Shown one piece after another: positions 1 through 8,000 of a stretch of DNA of 64,000 nt. The notes beneath the pieces were generated by a model. It worked only from the letters and a program-made list of their open reading frames with translations. It did not search any database and was not told where the DNA came from. Source of the stretch: Buttiauxella massiliensis (GTDB lineage Bacteria; Pseudomonadota; Gammaproteobacteria; Enterobacterales; Enterobacteriaceae); contig NZ_LR722650.1 of assembly GCF_902500225.1 (NCBI RefSeq), positions 310,001 through 374,000 on the forward strand. Reading direction: 5' to 3'. Position numbers and translations under genes: made by a program. Every line of letters starts with the position of its first letter. The stretch's first letter is position 1.

Positions 1-234
1 AAACCAACAAATACGCGGCTCTATATTGGCGTTGCGCTCTACAAAGTCGGCGAACCGTCCAGGAAAGAGCCGGACTGGACTGTAAATGGTGGTGTGCCCG
101 AGCTGAAAAAACAGCTCGATCTGAACGAATCTTTGCCACAAATCAGCGGCACCATTTTGTTCAGAGAAAATAATCTTAACCAGCCACAGACCAGAGAAGC
201 CGTTAGCTACCTTAAAAACCGCTGGGGCAGTTAA
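1..234 (+). CDS. digH: DigH C-terminus, GH10-like peptidoglycan hydrolase (5' end outside window)
   Basis: The first 77 codons are open from base 1 and end at TAA 232-234. They match the C-terminus of E. coli DigH (YddW), a lipoprotein that cleaves denuded glycan strands of septal peptidoglycan. The recognisable stretches are RLYIGVALYKVGEPS near the start and AVSYLKNRWGS at the very end. The catalytic barrel and the lipoprotein signal lie upstream of the window. No intrinsic terminator with a T-run follows directly. An inverted repeat lies about 55 bases downstream. Confidence 0.9.
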   Translation, partial: KPTNTRLYIGVALYKVGEPSRKEPDWTVNGGVPELKKQLDLNESLPQISGTILFRENNLNQPQTREAVSYLKNRWGS

Positions 235-287
235 TATCTACTATATAACCTATTGAATAAAATGGGTTTGTTTTAAAATGGCGTCGC

Positions 288-338
288 TACGTGAATTCTG
301 CTGTTTTGGTAGTACATCGGTGCAGCAGAATTCACGTA
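288..338. repeat. 16-bp perfect inverted repeat in the digH-lipoprotein gap
   Basis: The arm TACGTGAATTCTGCTG (288-303) is repeated as its exact reverse complement at 323-338, around a 19-base spacer. No T-run follows, so it is not a classical terminator. It could be an mRNA 3' hairpin, a protein binding site or part of a dispersed repeat. The rest of the 400-base gap (235-633) holds no convincing gene. One 18-codon frame (540-596, GTG start after GAGG) was noticed there but not called. Confidence 0.6.
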
Positions 339-633
339 AATGCATCAAAAAATTGGGCTTCATTTATTCCCAACATGAGACAGCGTTGCCCAACTCTTCT
401 TGTATCCCCACTGCGGTTCAAAAACGCCAATCGAAATAGTCTTATTTTGTTCAGCGATTAGCATATCAATTCAGCCGTATTAGTTATTTGTTATATTTAA
501 TTATGCCATGAATATTAATTGAGCAATATTGAGGAAAATGTGAAGGGGATGAAATTGAGTTTTATCTGGTTGTTCCATTTTTATATCCACCGATAATCAC
601 TGGTAATGTTAATAGTGAGAAACGGTATCAATC

Positions 634-747
634 ATGAAGAAATTTTTATTAATTATCAGTAGTATAGTAATTGTTATGAGCCTGTCTGGCTGTATTTACA
701 GGGATGGAGGCCATCACCACAGCTGGCATCATCACCATTATCGTTAA
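634..747 (+). CDS. Small histidine-rich lipoprotein (37 aa)
   Basis: This short frame begins at ATG 634 and ends at TAA 745-747. The product has a Lys-Lys N-terminus, a hydrophobic core and a lipobox LSGC with Cys20. This is a complete lipoprotein signal for Lgt/LspA processing. The mature peptide would have only 18 residues: CIYRDGGHHH, then SW, then HHHHYR, with seven His in total. A lipid-anchored His cluster suggests periplasmic metal binding (Ni, Zn or Cu), but that is inference. A weak purine-rich site (GTGAGAAA) lies about 8 bases upstream. A hairpin follows at 759-776. I do not recognise a named family. Confidence 0.6.
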   Translation: MKKFLLIISSIVIVMSLSGCIYRDGGHHHSWHHHHYR

Positions 748-758
748 TTAAAAATAAA

Positions 759-776
759 CCCCGGAATAATCCGAGG
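759..776 (-). terminator. Small hairpin with T-run on the minus strand
   Basis: CCCCGGA and TCCGAGG pair around ATAA with one mismatch. Read on the minus strand, the stem is followed by TTTATTTTT. That fits a back-up terminator for the cynT transcript. On the plus strand it has no T-run. Confidence 0.45.
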
Positions 777-816
777 CTATCCATGCCATTCGGAAGCTGG
801 TTTAACGGACCAACTG

Positions 817-854
817 AAAACTTCCGCCCGGTTATTGCCCGTGGCGGAAGTTTT
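817..854. terminator. Strong hairpin terminator, probably bidirectional
   Basis: AAAACTTCCGCC (817-828) and GGCGGAAGTTTT (843-854) form a perfect 12-bp stem with a 14-base loop. The stem is bounded by A4 and T4, so it can end transcription in either direction. It sits 13 bases beyond the cynT stop (minus strand) and also faces the small lipoprotein gene (plus strand). Confidence 0.75.
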
Positions 855-867
855 GATAAATGGCTAA

Positions 868-1503
868 TTAAGACGCCGTTACACCAGGATTGTCTGATAA
901 CGAGATGAATTTCCCGCATTTGCTATCGAAAGCTTCAATACATCCCGATTCAATATCATAAACCCAGCCGTGAAGCGTGATGTTGCCCTTCGCAAGTGCT
1001 AACGCAACACAAGGGTGAGTACGTAAATTCCCAAGTTGAGCGATCACGTTTTGGTGCACCATGCCGTCCACGCGAGATTGCGTTGAGCTATGCTCTTCCG
1101 CTTCGTTAATGGCTTTTGCAGCATCTGCATAACGTAACCAATGGGCAACGGCCGGCATATGGTCAAGACACTGGCAGTTGGCGACAGCTGTCATTGCTCC
1201 ACAGTCCGAATGCCCGCAAACCACGATGTCACGAACGCCAAGCGCCATCACCGCATATTCAACTGAAGCTGAAACACCACCGGGCTCAGGCCCGAACGGT
1301 GGCACAATATTACCCGCGTTTCGAATGACAAACAGTTCACCCGGTTCACGCTGTGTCACTAATTCAGGAACCAGTCGGCTGTCAGAACAGGAAATAAAAA
1401 GTGTTTTAGGATTTTGATTTGATGCGAGTTTTTTGAAGAGTTTGGAACGTTGCGGAAATGCTTCTTTCTGAAACCTCAAAAAACCGTCAATAACGTCTTT
1501 CAT
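868..1503 (-). CDS. cynT: Beta-class carbonic anhydrase CynT
   Basis: The 211-residue product aligns throughout with E. coli CynT (219 aa), which hydrates CO2 to bicarbonate in the cytoplasm. Zinc and active-site motifs are present: SCSDSR (Cys39, Asp41, Arg43) and GHSDCGAM (His and Cys near 97 and 100). The start at 1503 gives MKDVIDGF, the expected CynT N-terminus. A start at 1542 would add 13 unrelated residues. In E. coli cynT sits with cynS (cyanase) and cynR. Neither is present here, and the LysR gene next door is not CynR-like, so the enzyme is probably used for general CO2/bicarbonate balance rather than cyanate detoxification. Confidence 0.92.
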   Translation of the reverse strand: MKDVIDGFLRFQKEAFPQRSKLFKKLASNQNPKTLFISCSDSRLVPELVTQREPGELFVIRNAGNIVPPFGPEPGGVSASVEYAVMALGVRDIVVCGHSDCGAMTAVANCQCLDHMPAVAHWLRYADAAKAINEAEEHSSTQSRVDGMVHQNVIAQLGNLRTHPCVALALAKGNITLHGWVYDIESGCIEAFDSKCGKFISLSDNPGVTAS

Positions 1504-1677
1504 CGTAAGCCCTATATATCTTTTGTGCCGATATGATGCCACGCTGATAATGGCAGATCAATAAACTGTCATGCGATATATATATCCACATATTTATTGT
1601 TATTATATTTCACCCTTCTTTTCATGTTGCTTTATATCCCCTTGATTCGAATAATCTGCATTGGTTCCAGGTCACTA

Positions 1678-2592
1678 TCATTTCTCCTCACCCAACCGCG
1701 TTATCACCCTGCGCAAATAAGTCAGCACTGCCGTTGCCGTTTCGCTCAGCGAGGATTCAGCAAGCGTTACCGCGCCAACATCCATGTAGGTGGTGCTGTC
1801 GGCAATGCTGCGGCGCATCACGCGTAACCCTTCGAGCGACCACGGGCGGTAAACCAGATCCGACAATATCGTCACCCCCTTTCCTTTTGCGACCAGACTG
1901 CGCACCGTTTCGAACGATGTGGTGGTGAAAGTGATATTTGGGCTGCCACCACGCGTGCGCCAGTGCTCTTTAATCACATCGGGATATTCGTCAGTATCCA
2001 ACAGCAAGAATGGCTGGTTTTCGATATCTGCCAGATGAATGACAGACTGGTTCAATAGTGGATGGCCTTGTGCGGCCCAAAGTCGACGCGGTGAACGAAT
2101 AAAGATTTCTGTTTTCAGGGCGTTGTCGTGCGCAATATTTGAGGTTAACAGCAGCGAGAAATCAATATCCTTACGTTTTAATGATTCGGTTAATTCCTGT
2201 GGATTCTCCTCAATGAAATTAATCGTCATTAATGGGAAGTGCTGTTCAACTTCAAGAATAATCGCCGGAAGCAAATAAGCGGAAAGTGTTTTGGCGATGC
2301 CAATATTCACTGTGCCTTGTTCCAGTTGCGGTTGGTGTAGCAAATCGTCGATGGCAAGCTGGCTGTCATTAATAATCTTACGGGCATAATGCAGGAAGCG
2401 CTCACCTGCGGCGGTGAGTTCAATACCTTTTGACTGGCGCAAAAACAGCTGGTTGTTTAACGAGGCTTCGAGGTTGCGCATGGCGACCGTCATCGACGAC
2501 TGCGAGATATTACAGCGCGATGCCGCTTTGGAAATCTGCTGTGTTTGCGCAAGCACGATGAAAAACTCCAGCTGCCGTAGTGTGAACCTCAT
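1678..2592 (-). CDS. LysR-family transcriptional regulator
   Basis: The 304-residue protein has the LysR layout. An N-terminal winged helix (residues about 4-62, with LRQLEFFIVLAQTQQISKAA and the SQSSMTVAMRNLE recognition region) is followed by a two-lobe substrate-binding domain (about 88-300). It is divergent from an EamA-type exporter at 2798, and the spacing suggests that it controls that gene. A T-N11-A palindrome overlaps its own start codon. Auto-repression is therefore likely. The ligand is unknown. It is not close to CynR despite lying beside cynT. Confidence 0.9.
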   Translation of the reverse strand: MRFTLRQLEFFIVLAQTQQISKAASRCNISQSSMTVAMRNLEASLNNQLFLRQSKGIELTAAGERFLHYARKIINDSQLAIDDLLHQPQLEQGTVNIGIAKTLSAYLLPAIILEVEQHFPLMTINFIEENPQELTESLKRKDIDFSLLLTSNIAHDNALKTEIFIRSPRRLWAAQGHPLLNQSVIHLADIENQPFLLLDTDEYPDVIKEHWRTRGGSPNITFTTTSFETVRSLVAKGKGVTILSDLVYRPWSLEGLRVMRRSIADSTTYMDVGAVTLAESSLSETATAVLTYLRRVITRLGEEK

Positions 2593-2605
2593 AGTTTTAA
2601 ACTAT
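2591..2605. promoter_or_regulatory. LysR-type T-N11-A operator
   Basis: ATAGTTTTAAACTAT is a perfect palindrome (7-bp arms around one base). It contains T-N11-A (2592-2604), the core of LysR binding sites. It covers the lysR start codon and lies between two divergent genes. Assignment to the adjacent regulator is inference from position. Confidence 0.55.
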
Positions 2606-2797
2606 ACCTCGCCATGAAAAAGATGAATTAGATTTGATTGCCCCGCAACCCTACTATGGTCCTAAGAAAGGCAATAACTCAAGAACAACCAGGTGTCAAA
2701 CCGCTAGTTCCACGTAGTCTTTATCAGCTGCGTGAAATCGCCTATATGCATTGAATCTATAGCTGAGTGTATTAAACCATTTTCTGGAACTCAAATT

Positions 2798-3718
2798 ATG
2801 CCGTATTTACTGTTAAGCCTTGCCGCCTGCTTCTGGGGTGGAAACTATGTAGTGGGCCACGAACTGGTCGCGCAGGTTGACCCCATTGTGCTGTCGGAGG
2901 CCCGCTGGATGCTCACCGCCCTGTTGCTCATCAGCCTCTATTTCCGGCAGATAAGAGTGCAATGGCAGGCGATGGTTGAGGCAAAATACACGGTGTTTTT
3001 CCTCGCTTTATGCGGGCAAGTGTTATTCCCGGTGACGCTATATATCGGCCTGCAATACACCTCATCATTAAATGCAGCGATATATTTATCCACCACGCCT
3101 GCATTAGTGTTGTTGATTAATAAGTTTATTTTCAAAGAGGCTATTTCACGACGCAATATTTATGGTGTGGTGCTTAGCTCTTTGGGTGTGATCTATCTGG
3201 TGATGCAAGGTGACCTTCTGCATATAGACATGCTTAAAAATCTCAATCGTGGCGACGTGTGGACTATGGGTTCGGCTGTCAGTTGGGCGTTGTACTGCGC
3301 GTTCTTGCGCCTCAAACCAAAACAGGTTGGTGGGAATGCATTTGTTGCGGTAAGTGCCGCGATTGGCGCAATAGTGCTGCTGCCGGTGTTATCACTCTAT
3401 TCGTCGGCCCACTATGCATCTGAGATGAAAACCTACTTTAATTCAGGCTTCTTATTAGGGCTGGGTTACCTGGTTATCTTCCCGTCATGGCTGTCATATT
3501 TGCTGTGGAATAAAGGTATTCAGGCCATTGGCGCGACGCGTGGTGAAGTCTATTCGCACCTTATTCCGCTTAGCGGTGGCGTGTTTAGCGTACTGTTCCT
3601 CAATGTACCGTTACACGGTTTTCATCTCGTTAGCGCGCTGCTTATCACGCTGGGAATTGCACTTTGCTCGATGGCTACAAAGCAGAAGCTTTTAGCTCCT
3701 GACCCATACAGTCGATAA
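2798..3718 (+). CDS. EamA/DMT-family exporter
   Basis: The 306-residue membrane protein has ten predicted hydrophobic segments arranged as two EamA repeats (about 4-135 and 150-295). This is the layout of drug/metabolite transporters, which export amino acids and other small molecules. The start at 2798 gives MPYLLLSLAACFWGGNY, with the WGGNYVVGH stretch typical of the first helix. A start at 2732 would add 22 hydrophilic residues with no match to the family. It is divergent from the LysR gene. Its last 44 bases overlap a remnant of another LysR gene on the opposite strand. The substrate is unknown. Confidence 0.87.
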   Translation: MPYLLLSLAACFWGGNYVVGHELVAQVDPIVLSEARWMLTALLLISLYFRQIRVQWQAMVEAKYTVFFLALCGQVLFPVTLYIGLQYTSSLNAAIYLSTTPALVLLINKFIFKEAISRRNIYGVVLSSLGVIYLVMQGDLLHIDMLKNLNRGDVWTMGSAVSWALYCAFLRLKPKQVGGNAFVAVSAAIGAIVLLPVLSLYSSAHYASEMKTYFNSGFLLGLGYLVIFPSWLSYLLWNKGIQAIGATRGEVYSHLIPLSGGVFSVLFLNVPLHGFHLVSALLITLGIALCSMATKQKLLAPDPYSR

Positions 3719-3809
3719 AATATTCGTAAGCCGGTGTCAGCACCTGGTCTTTTCGCAGCATAAAACCAAAGGTGATATCGGGTAGTAGCGTTTGTCGAAC
3801 GCCACTTCC
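3675..3809 (-). pseudogene. C-terminal remnant of a LysR regulator
   Basis: The minus strand encodes about 44 codons ending at stop 3675-3677. They include LLPDITFGFMLRKDQVLTP and YEYFIDCMGQEL, typical of the last beta strand and helix of a LysR effector domain. The frame is closed by an in-frame TAA at 3810-3812, and no LysR N-terminus lies upstream. This is a truncated relic overlapping the 3' end of the EamA gene. It differs from the C-terminus of the intact LysR gene at 1678, so it came from a different regulator that was deleted here. Confidence 0.6.
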
Positions 3810-4200
3810 TTAAGGTAATTCAAGTGTCTTTGCCCTCTTGGCCTGAAATAAAAATGCAGAACATGATGATGTTGTTGATGAGTTATTTATATCTACAAAT
3901 AAAGCATCTGCGAGTTCTACTTTCGCACTAATGATTTGATTAAAATGATCTCTGGTATTTTCCGTCATTTTAGCTAACGGAATTTTATCTATCCACGTAA
4001 CACTTATTTCAGATCGACCTACTTTACGTGGATTATTTCTATGAATGATATTTTGATGCAATATTTCATTTAGAACCTTATCAGAAAGTAATTTTGAAAG
4101 CTGACTAAGTTCCGAAGTGTAGATACTGATTAATCATAAAAATGCATTAATTGGCTTGTACTTAAAAAATTAATAAGATTGCACTGAATATTGGCTATGA
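3810..4200. other. AT-rich gap with a short unrecognised frame
   Basis: The roughly 500 bases between the LysR remnant and the tyrP control region are visibly AT-rich compared with their neighbours. An 83-codon minus-strand frame (3810-4061) ends in SAFLFQAKRAKTLELP. It has no clear ribosome binding site and no family I can name. It could be a decayed gene, and its stop abuts the LysR remnant in the same frame. I do not call it as a functional gene. Confidence 0.3.
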
Positions 4201-4217
4201 AATTTTCGATGAAAAAT

Positions 4218-4235
4218 CGTAAACATAAAATTACA
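4218..4235. promoter_or_regulatory. Strong TyrR box upstream of tyrP
   Basis: CGTAAA-N6-ATTACA matches the TyrR consensus TGTAAA-N6-TTTACA at 10 of 12 positions. It lies 91 bases before the tyrP start. In E. coli a strong box in this position binds TyrR, which activates tyrP with phenylalanine and represses it with tyrosine. Confidence 0.75.
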
Positions 4236-4240
4236 CCTCA

Positions 4241-4258
4241 TGTAACCCTCATTTGACG
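4241..4258. promoter_or_regulatory. Weak TyrR box overlapping the tyrP -35
   Basis: TGTAAC-N6-TTGACG is a poorer TyrR box whose right half is also a -35 element (TTGACG, 4253-4258). A weak -10 (TACCCT, 4276-4281) follows at 17 bp. The two boxes are 23 bp apart centre to centre, the two-turn spacing seen in E. coli TyrR operons. Tyrosine-dependent TyrR hexamers would block polymerase here. Confidence 0.65.
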
Positions 4259-4326
4259 GAGTCGTAACAATCCCTTACCCTGCGCGGCATAATCTCGTTA
4301 TTACAAGCGTAAATTCAGAGGGAAGC

Positions 4327-5538
4327 GTGAAGAATCGCACTCTTGGCAGTATCTTTATCGTCGCCGGTACCACTATTGGTGCAGGAATGTTGGCAATGCC
4401 GCTGGCTTCAGCAGGGGTTGGGTTTGGAGTGACTTTCCTGTTGCTCATCGGTTTGTGGGGGTTGATGTGTTACACAGCACTGCTTCTGGTCGAAGTTTAT
4501 CAACACGTTTCCGCAGACACCGGGCTTGGCACCCTTGCCCGTCGCTACCTTGGACGCCCTGGACAATGGCTTACCGGTTTTAGCATGCTGTTCCTGATGT
4601 ATGCGCTGACGGCGGCGTATATCAGCGGCGCGGGAGAATTGTTATCGGCAAGCCTGAGCCAGTGGTTTTCTACTAATATTTCGGTCACCACTGGGGTTTT
4701 GCTGTTCACGATTGTTGCCGGGGGCATTGTTTGCATCGGTACCCATATGGTGGATATGTTCAACCGCCTGTTGTTTAGCGCCAAGGTAATCATGTTGGTG
4801 GTAATGCTGGGGCTGATGATGCCGCACATCCATCACACTAATTTACTGACATTGCCGCTGGAGAAAGGCCTCGCGCTTTCAGCCATTCCGGTGATCTTCA
4901 CTTCGTTTGGTTTCCATGGCAGCGTGCCGAGTATTGTTAGTTACCTTGATGGCAACCTGCGCAAACTGCGTTGGGTGTTTATCATTGGCAGCGCAATCCC
5001 GTTAGTTGCCTATATCTTCTGGCAAGTTGCCACGCTGGGTGCGATTGATTCGGGTGTGTTTAGCGGGCTGTTAGCTAACCATTCAGGGCTGAATGGTTTA
5101 TTGCAGGCGGTTCGTGAAGTAGTGGCCTCGCCGCATGTCGAATTGGCGGTGCATCTGTTTGCGGATCTGGCGCTGGCAACTTCATTCCTCGGAGTGTCGT
5201 TAGGGTTGTTTGATTACCTGAGCGACCTGTTCAACCGTAAACGTAATGCATCGGGCCGTGCGCAAACAGGGTTGATGACGTTTGTACCGCCGTTGGTTTT
5301 CGCCCTGTTCTACCCGCAAGGGTTTGTGATGGCGCTGGGTTATGCCGGTGTTGCGCTGGCAATACTGGCGCTAATCATCCCGTCACTTTTGGTCTGGAAA
5401 AGTCGCCAGACTCAAAACGAGCCTGGCTACCGTGTTGCTGGCGGCAAACCGCTGCTGATTCTGGTGTTTGCCTGCGGTATCGCCGTGATTGTGATTCAGG
5501 CGTTGATTGCATCCGGCGCGTTGCCGGAAGTGGGTTAA
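4327..5538 (+). CDS. tyrP: Tyrosine-specific permease TyrP
   Basis: The 403-residue, 11-helix inner-membrane protein aligns end to end with E. coli TyrP (403 aa), a proton-coupled tyrosine importer of the hydroxy/aromatic amino acid permease family. The N-terminus KNRTLGS, the [12 protein letters not shown] motif in helix 1 and the C-terminus ALPEVG are essentially identical. The start is GTG 4327, preceded by GAGGGAAG. Two TyrR boxes lie upstream. The gene ends directly against the convergent ABC-domain gene (TAA at 5536-5538, opposing stop at 5539-5541), with no space for a terminator between them. Confidence 0.97.
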   Translation: MKNRTLGSIFIVAGTTIGAGMLAMPLASAGVGFGVTFLLLIGLWGLMCYTALLLVEVYQHVSADTGLGTLARRYLGRPGQWLTGFSMLFLMYALTAAYISGAGELLSASLSQWFSTNISVTTGVLLFTIVAGGIVCIGTHMVDMFNRLLFSAKVIMLVVMLGLMMPHIHHTNLLTLPLEKGLALSAIPVIFTSFGFHGSVPSIVSYLDGNLRKLRWVFIIGSAIPLVAYIFWQVATLGAIDSGVFSGLLANHSGLNGLLQAVREVVASPHVELAVHLFADLALATSFLGVSLGLFDYLSDLFNRKRNASGRAQTGLMTFVPPLVFALFYPQGFVMALGYAGVALAILALIIPSLLVWKSRQTQNEPGYRVAGGKPLLILVFACGIAVIVIQALIASGALPEVG

Positions 5539-6429
5539 TTACACAAGTCCTGTGTTGACGCGTTTGCCTATCTCTTTAAGCTGCGAGTACTTCTCAAGCA
5601 GAGATGGGCCATCATCAAGGCTCATGGCGAACATCCACATGTAGGTCATGACAGAGTAAATATGCCCGGCGTTCCCGACACCTTTCACGGTCATAAGCCA
5701 AATGGTCATCGCGAACAGGAACGCTGCGGCAATACCAATAGATAAATAGCCATATGCCTCCCGGTCGGACAAACGAATACGAACACGCGCCAAAAAGTTG
5801 TAATGCTTGTTCAGTGTGTTTTCACTGGCTGTGCCGACAAAACCCACCTCTTTTTCCAGCCTGTCGTTGAGTTTCTCATACAACATTTCGTTCTTGCGTG
5901 TATAGCTCGGCAGGAACATGGCGAAGAAAATCAACACGCCAAAACAAGCGACACCCGCCCAGAACTCAATAGTCAGCAACATAATCACTGCGCCGATAAT
6001 CGAAGCTACAGAGGTAATCAGTAGCGGCAAATGTGTTTCGAAGAAATTGACAAATTCACGTGACAACGTCACGCGAGCAGCGATGGTCGAATGACTATGA
6101 TCATCCTCGCGCTGCGCAAGGATTACCGGCACGGCAAGACCGGCGTAGATTCTGGCAAATGTCCGGGTATCCATGCTGCGGCGTGCAGCGCCTATCGCCC
6201 ACATCACAAAGACCACCAGCGCATACAGCAATGCATGTAGCGGTTGCCCTTTAATGATGGCGTTGATAGCAAATCCGGCCATTAATGGATAGAGCAAATA
6301 GATGATGTTTTCAGCGACCACCAGCATCAGCGTAATCACTAATTTTTTACTGTGGAGTTTTGCGAGTTTTTTTAATGTATTCATTGCGCCGCGTGATGGT
6401 TTAAGCTCCGCGGTTTGGGTCGTATGCAT
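5539..6429 (-). CDS. Stand-alone six-TM ABC exporter domain, no ATPase domain
   Basis: The 296-residue protein has about six hydrophobic helices (roughly 32-50, 58-80, 133-150, 155-175, 228-248, 255-275). The fold is that of an ABC exporter membrane domain, related to the ABC six-transmembrane-domain family seen in enterobacteria. The chain ends where the linker to a nucleotide-binding domain would start. There is no Walker A, signature or Walker B motif in it or beside it. It is divergent from a TetR regulator, with two shared operators between them. It may pair with a distant ATPase or work without one. The substrate is unknown. Confidence 0.75.
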   Translation of the reverse strand: MHTTQTAELKPSRGAMNTLKKLAKLHSKKLVITLMLVVAENIIYLLYPLMAGFAINAIIKGQPLHALLYALVVFVMWAIGAARRSMDTRTFARIYAGLAVPVILAQREDDHSHSTIAARVTLSREFVNFFETHLPLLITSVASIIGAVIMLLTIEFWAGVACFGVLIFFAMFLPSYTRKNEMLYEKLNDRLEKEVGFVGTASENTLNKHYNFLARVRIRLSDREAYGYLSIGIAAAFLFAMTIWLMTVKGVGNAGHIYSVMTYMWMFAMSLDDGPSLLEKYSQLKEIGKRVNTGLV

Positions 6430-6454
6430 GACTTTGTATTCTTAAATTGTTATT

Positions 6455-6472
6455 CTTGAGCGGTTGCTCAAG
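6455..6472. promoter_or_regulatory. TetR operator 1
   Basis: CTTGAGCGGTTGCTCAAG is an 18-bp palindrome with 7-bp perfect arms. It lies between the ABC-domain start (6429) and the TetR start (6524). It shares its arms TTGAGC/GCTCAA with operator 2, 33 bp away centre to centre. That is three helical turns, so two repressor dimers could bind on one DNA face. Confidence 0.75.
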
Positions 6473-6487
6473 AGTGAAGGAAGTCTA

Positions 6488-6505
6488 TTTGAGCACTTGC
6501 TCAAA
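6488..6505. promoter_or_regulatory. TetR operator 2
   Basis: TTTGAGCACTTGCTCAAA repeats the operator 1 design (7-bp perfect arms, 4-base centre). A start for the TetR gene at 6464 would put this operator inside the coding region. That supports the start at 6524. Confidence 0.75.
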
Positions 6506-6523
6506 GTCAACGAAGGTGCCGTG

Positions 6524-7108
6524 ATGAAAGAAAAAGCGACTGTTCTAAAAGAGAATATTCTTGATGCAGCGATCGCCCTGTTTACTGAAAAAGGAGTGGA
6601 AAAGGTCACCACTCGCGAACTAACAGAACAGGTAGGGATTGCCCGTAGCCATATTTACCACTATTTCCCAGACTGGCAGACGTTATGCATTGAAGCTTTT
6701 TCGCGCTTTATGTACGCAGAGTTGGCGACTTTTAGCCAAAAAACGCGCGCCCTGCCGCCCGAACAGGGTTTGAATATTTTCGTGGAAGACTATTTACCCG
6801 ACCGAGCGGATGCCGTGTGGGAGTTGTACGGATCGCTGTGGCGCCTCGCGGTGCATAACAAGGTTTATGCTGAACTGGCGTTAACGTTGACCGAAAAATG
6901 GGATGCTTTGTTGGCGAGTATTATTGAGGCGGGTATTGAAAGCGGCGTTTTCCGCCAGACCGATGTCTTGCGAGTAACCCGCCAGCTTGGTGCATTGCTA
7001 AACGGGTATTCGGATCAACTGATTATCGACAGCGCGCCACTTGCTCGCGATCAGGCCTTAGAAGATATCCAGGCTTTTATCAGCCAGATTTTAATTACGG
7101 GTAAGTGA
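6524..7108 (+). CDS. TetR-family repressor
   Basis: The 194-residue protein has a TetR helix-turn-helix at about residues 10-55 (ILDAAIALFTEKGVEKVTT, then the IARSHIYHYFPDW recognition helix). A helical ligand domain makes up the rest. The start at 6524 has GAAGG upstream, and the frame further upstream runs through the operators. It most likely represses itself and the divergent six-TM ABC gene through the paired palindromes. The last 14 bases overlap the 3' end of the convergent binding-protein gene. The inducer is unknown. Confidence 0.87.
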   Translation: MKEKATVLKENILDAAIALFTEKGVEKVTTRELTEQVGIARSHIYHYFPDWQTLCIEAFSRFMYAELATFSQKTRALPPEQGLNIFVEDYLPDRADAVWELYGSLWRLAVHNKVYAELALTLTEKWDALLASIIEAGIESGVFRQTDVLRVTRQLGALLNGYSDQLIIDSAPLARDQALEDIQAFISQILITGK

Positions 7109-7991
7109 TCCCCGGAGGATTCACTTCAGACGAAGCGACTTCTTCGCCCTTTTCTCCCCAACGGTCGAGAACTTGCTGATATTCACCACGTTTCACCGCG
7201 CCATCCAGCGCGGCCTGTAGCGCATAAACCAGACCATTACCCTTTTTGGTAGTGGTAGCAACATAGGCTTTTTTAGGCCCAAGCCCAACAACACGCGTTT
7301 TCCCGGTTAACGCGGCTTTATAGGCCGCCACACTCTGCGGGCCGAAAGTCGCATCAGCACGTCCGGCCTGAATATAAAGGTTACCAGAAGCGTCATCCGT
7401 TAAATAAATCGGTTGAGCCGGTTTGCGCCCTTCTTGTTCATTTTGCTTATTCCAACCCAACAGGATTTTTTCCTGATTAGTACCCGAACCCAAAATAATA
7501 CGCAGGCCGGAAACATCTGCTGGCCCGGCAATCTTTTGAATTTGACTGTCTGATTTCACCGAAAATGCCAGCGAATCGACACGATAGGTCGCAAAATCAA
7601 ACTTGGTTTTACGCTGCTCGGTTACCGCAATATTCACCAGTGCCACATCGTAGCGACCGGATGTAATGCCAAGCGGCCAGTCCTCCCAGGCGGTAGGCAC
7701 CAGTTTGAGCTTCAGCCCTAAACTATCGGCCAGCAAACGTGCAATATCAGGATCACTGCCGATCCTTGTGCGGTTATCACTCGCCAGCATCGCCAGCGGT
7801 GGCGAATTTAGTGCTGAAATGGCGACTGTAAGCGTACCCGGCTCAACAAATTTATAGCCCTGAGGAATTTTACTGATAGCCACCGGGTCTTTAGCCGTAT
7901 GTATCGGCACTTCATTAGCTTTAAGATCGAGACTTCCCTGTGCAAAGCTCGCTGTACTCACTATCAACAGCGCCAGTGGGACAAATTTCAT
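7095..7991 (-). CDS. ABC transporter substrate-binding protein, second copy
   Basis: The 298-residue protein has a signal peptide (cleavage near SFAQG) and a type 2 periplasmic binding fold of the polar amino acid family. It is clearly paralogous to the protein at 10214-11149. Shared blocks include VAISALNSPPLAML, TAWEDWPLGITSG, KFDFATYR, ILGSGTNQE and SSEVNPPG. It is the last gene of the eight-gene operon, 9 bases after the ATPase. The two copies may widen the substrate range of one permease. B. subtilis TcyJ and TcyK form such a pair for cystine-like substrates. The exact ligand cannot be read from sequence. Confidence 0.88.
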   Translation of the reverse strand: MKFVPLALLIVSTASFAQGSLDLKANEVPIHTAKDPVAISKIPQGYKFVEPGTLTVAISALNSPPLAMLASDNRTRIGSDPDIARLLADSLGLKLKLVPTAWEDWPLGITSGRYDVALVNIAVTEQRKTKFDFATYRVDSLAFSVKSDSQIQKIAGPADVSGLRIILGSGTNQEKILLGWNKQNEQEGRKPAQPIYLTDDASGNLYIQAGRADATFGPQSVAAYKAALTGKTRVVGLGPKKAYVATTTKKGNGLVYALQAALDGAVKRGEYQQVLDRWGEKGEEVASSEVNPPGITYP

Positions 7992-8000
7992 AACTGCTCC

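Noticed and set aside
540-596. An 18-codon frame starting at GTG 540 with GAGG upstream.
   Set aside because: Too short to judge, no signal or family feature, and it ends 37 bases before the better-supported lipoprotein gene.
2732-2797. A longer EamA start at 2732.
   Set aside because: It adds 22 hydrophilic residues before the family N-terminus. The ATG at 2798 starts directly at the first helix.
3810-4061. The 83-codon frame next to the LysR remnant as an upstream part of the same gene.
   Set aside because: It is in the same frame but separated by a stop codon and does not resemble a LysR domain.
6464-6523. A longer TetR start at 6464.
   Set aside because: The extension would contain one operator palindrome and cut the other. 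ATG 6524 has a better ribosome binding site.
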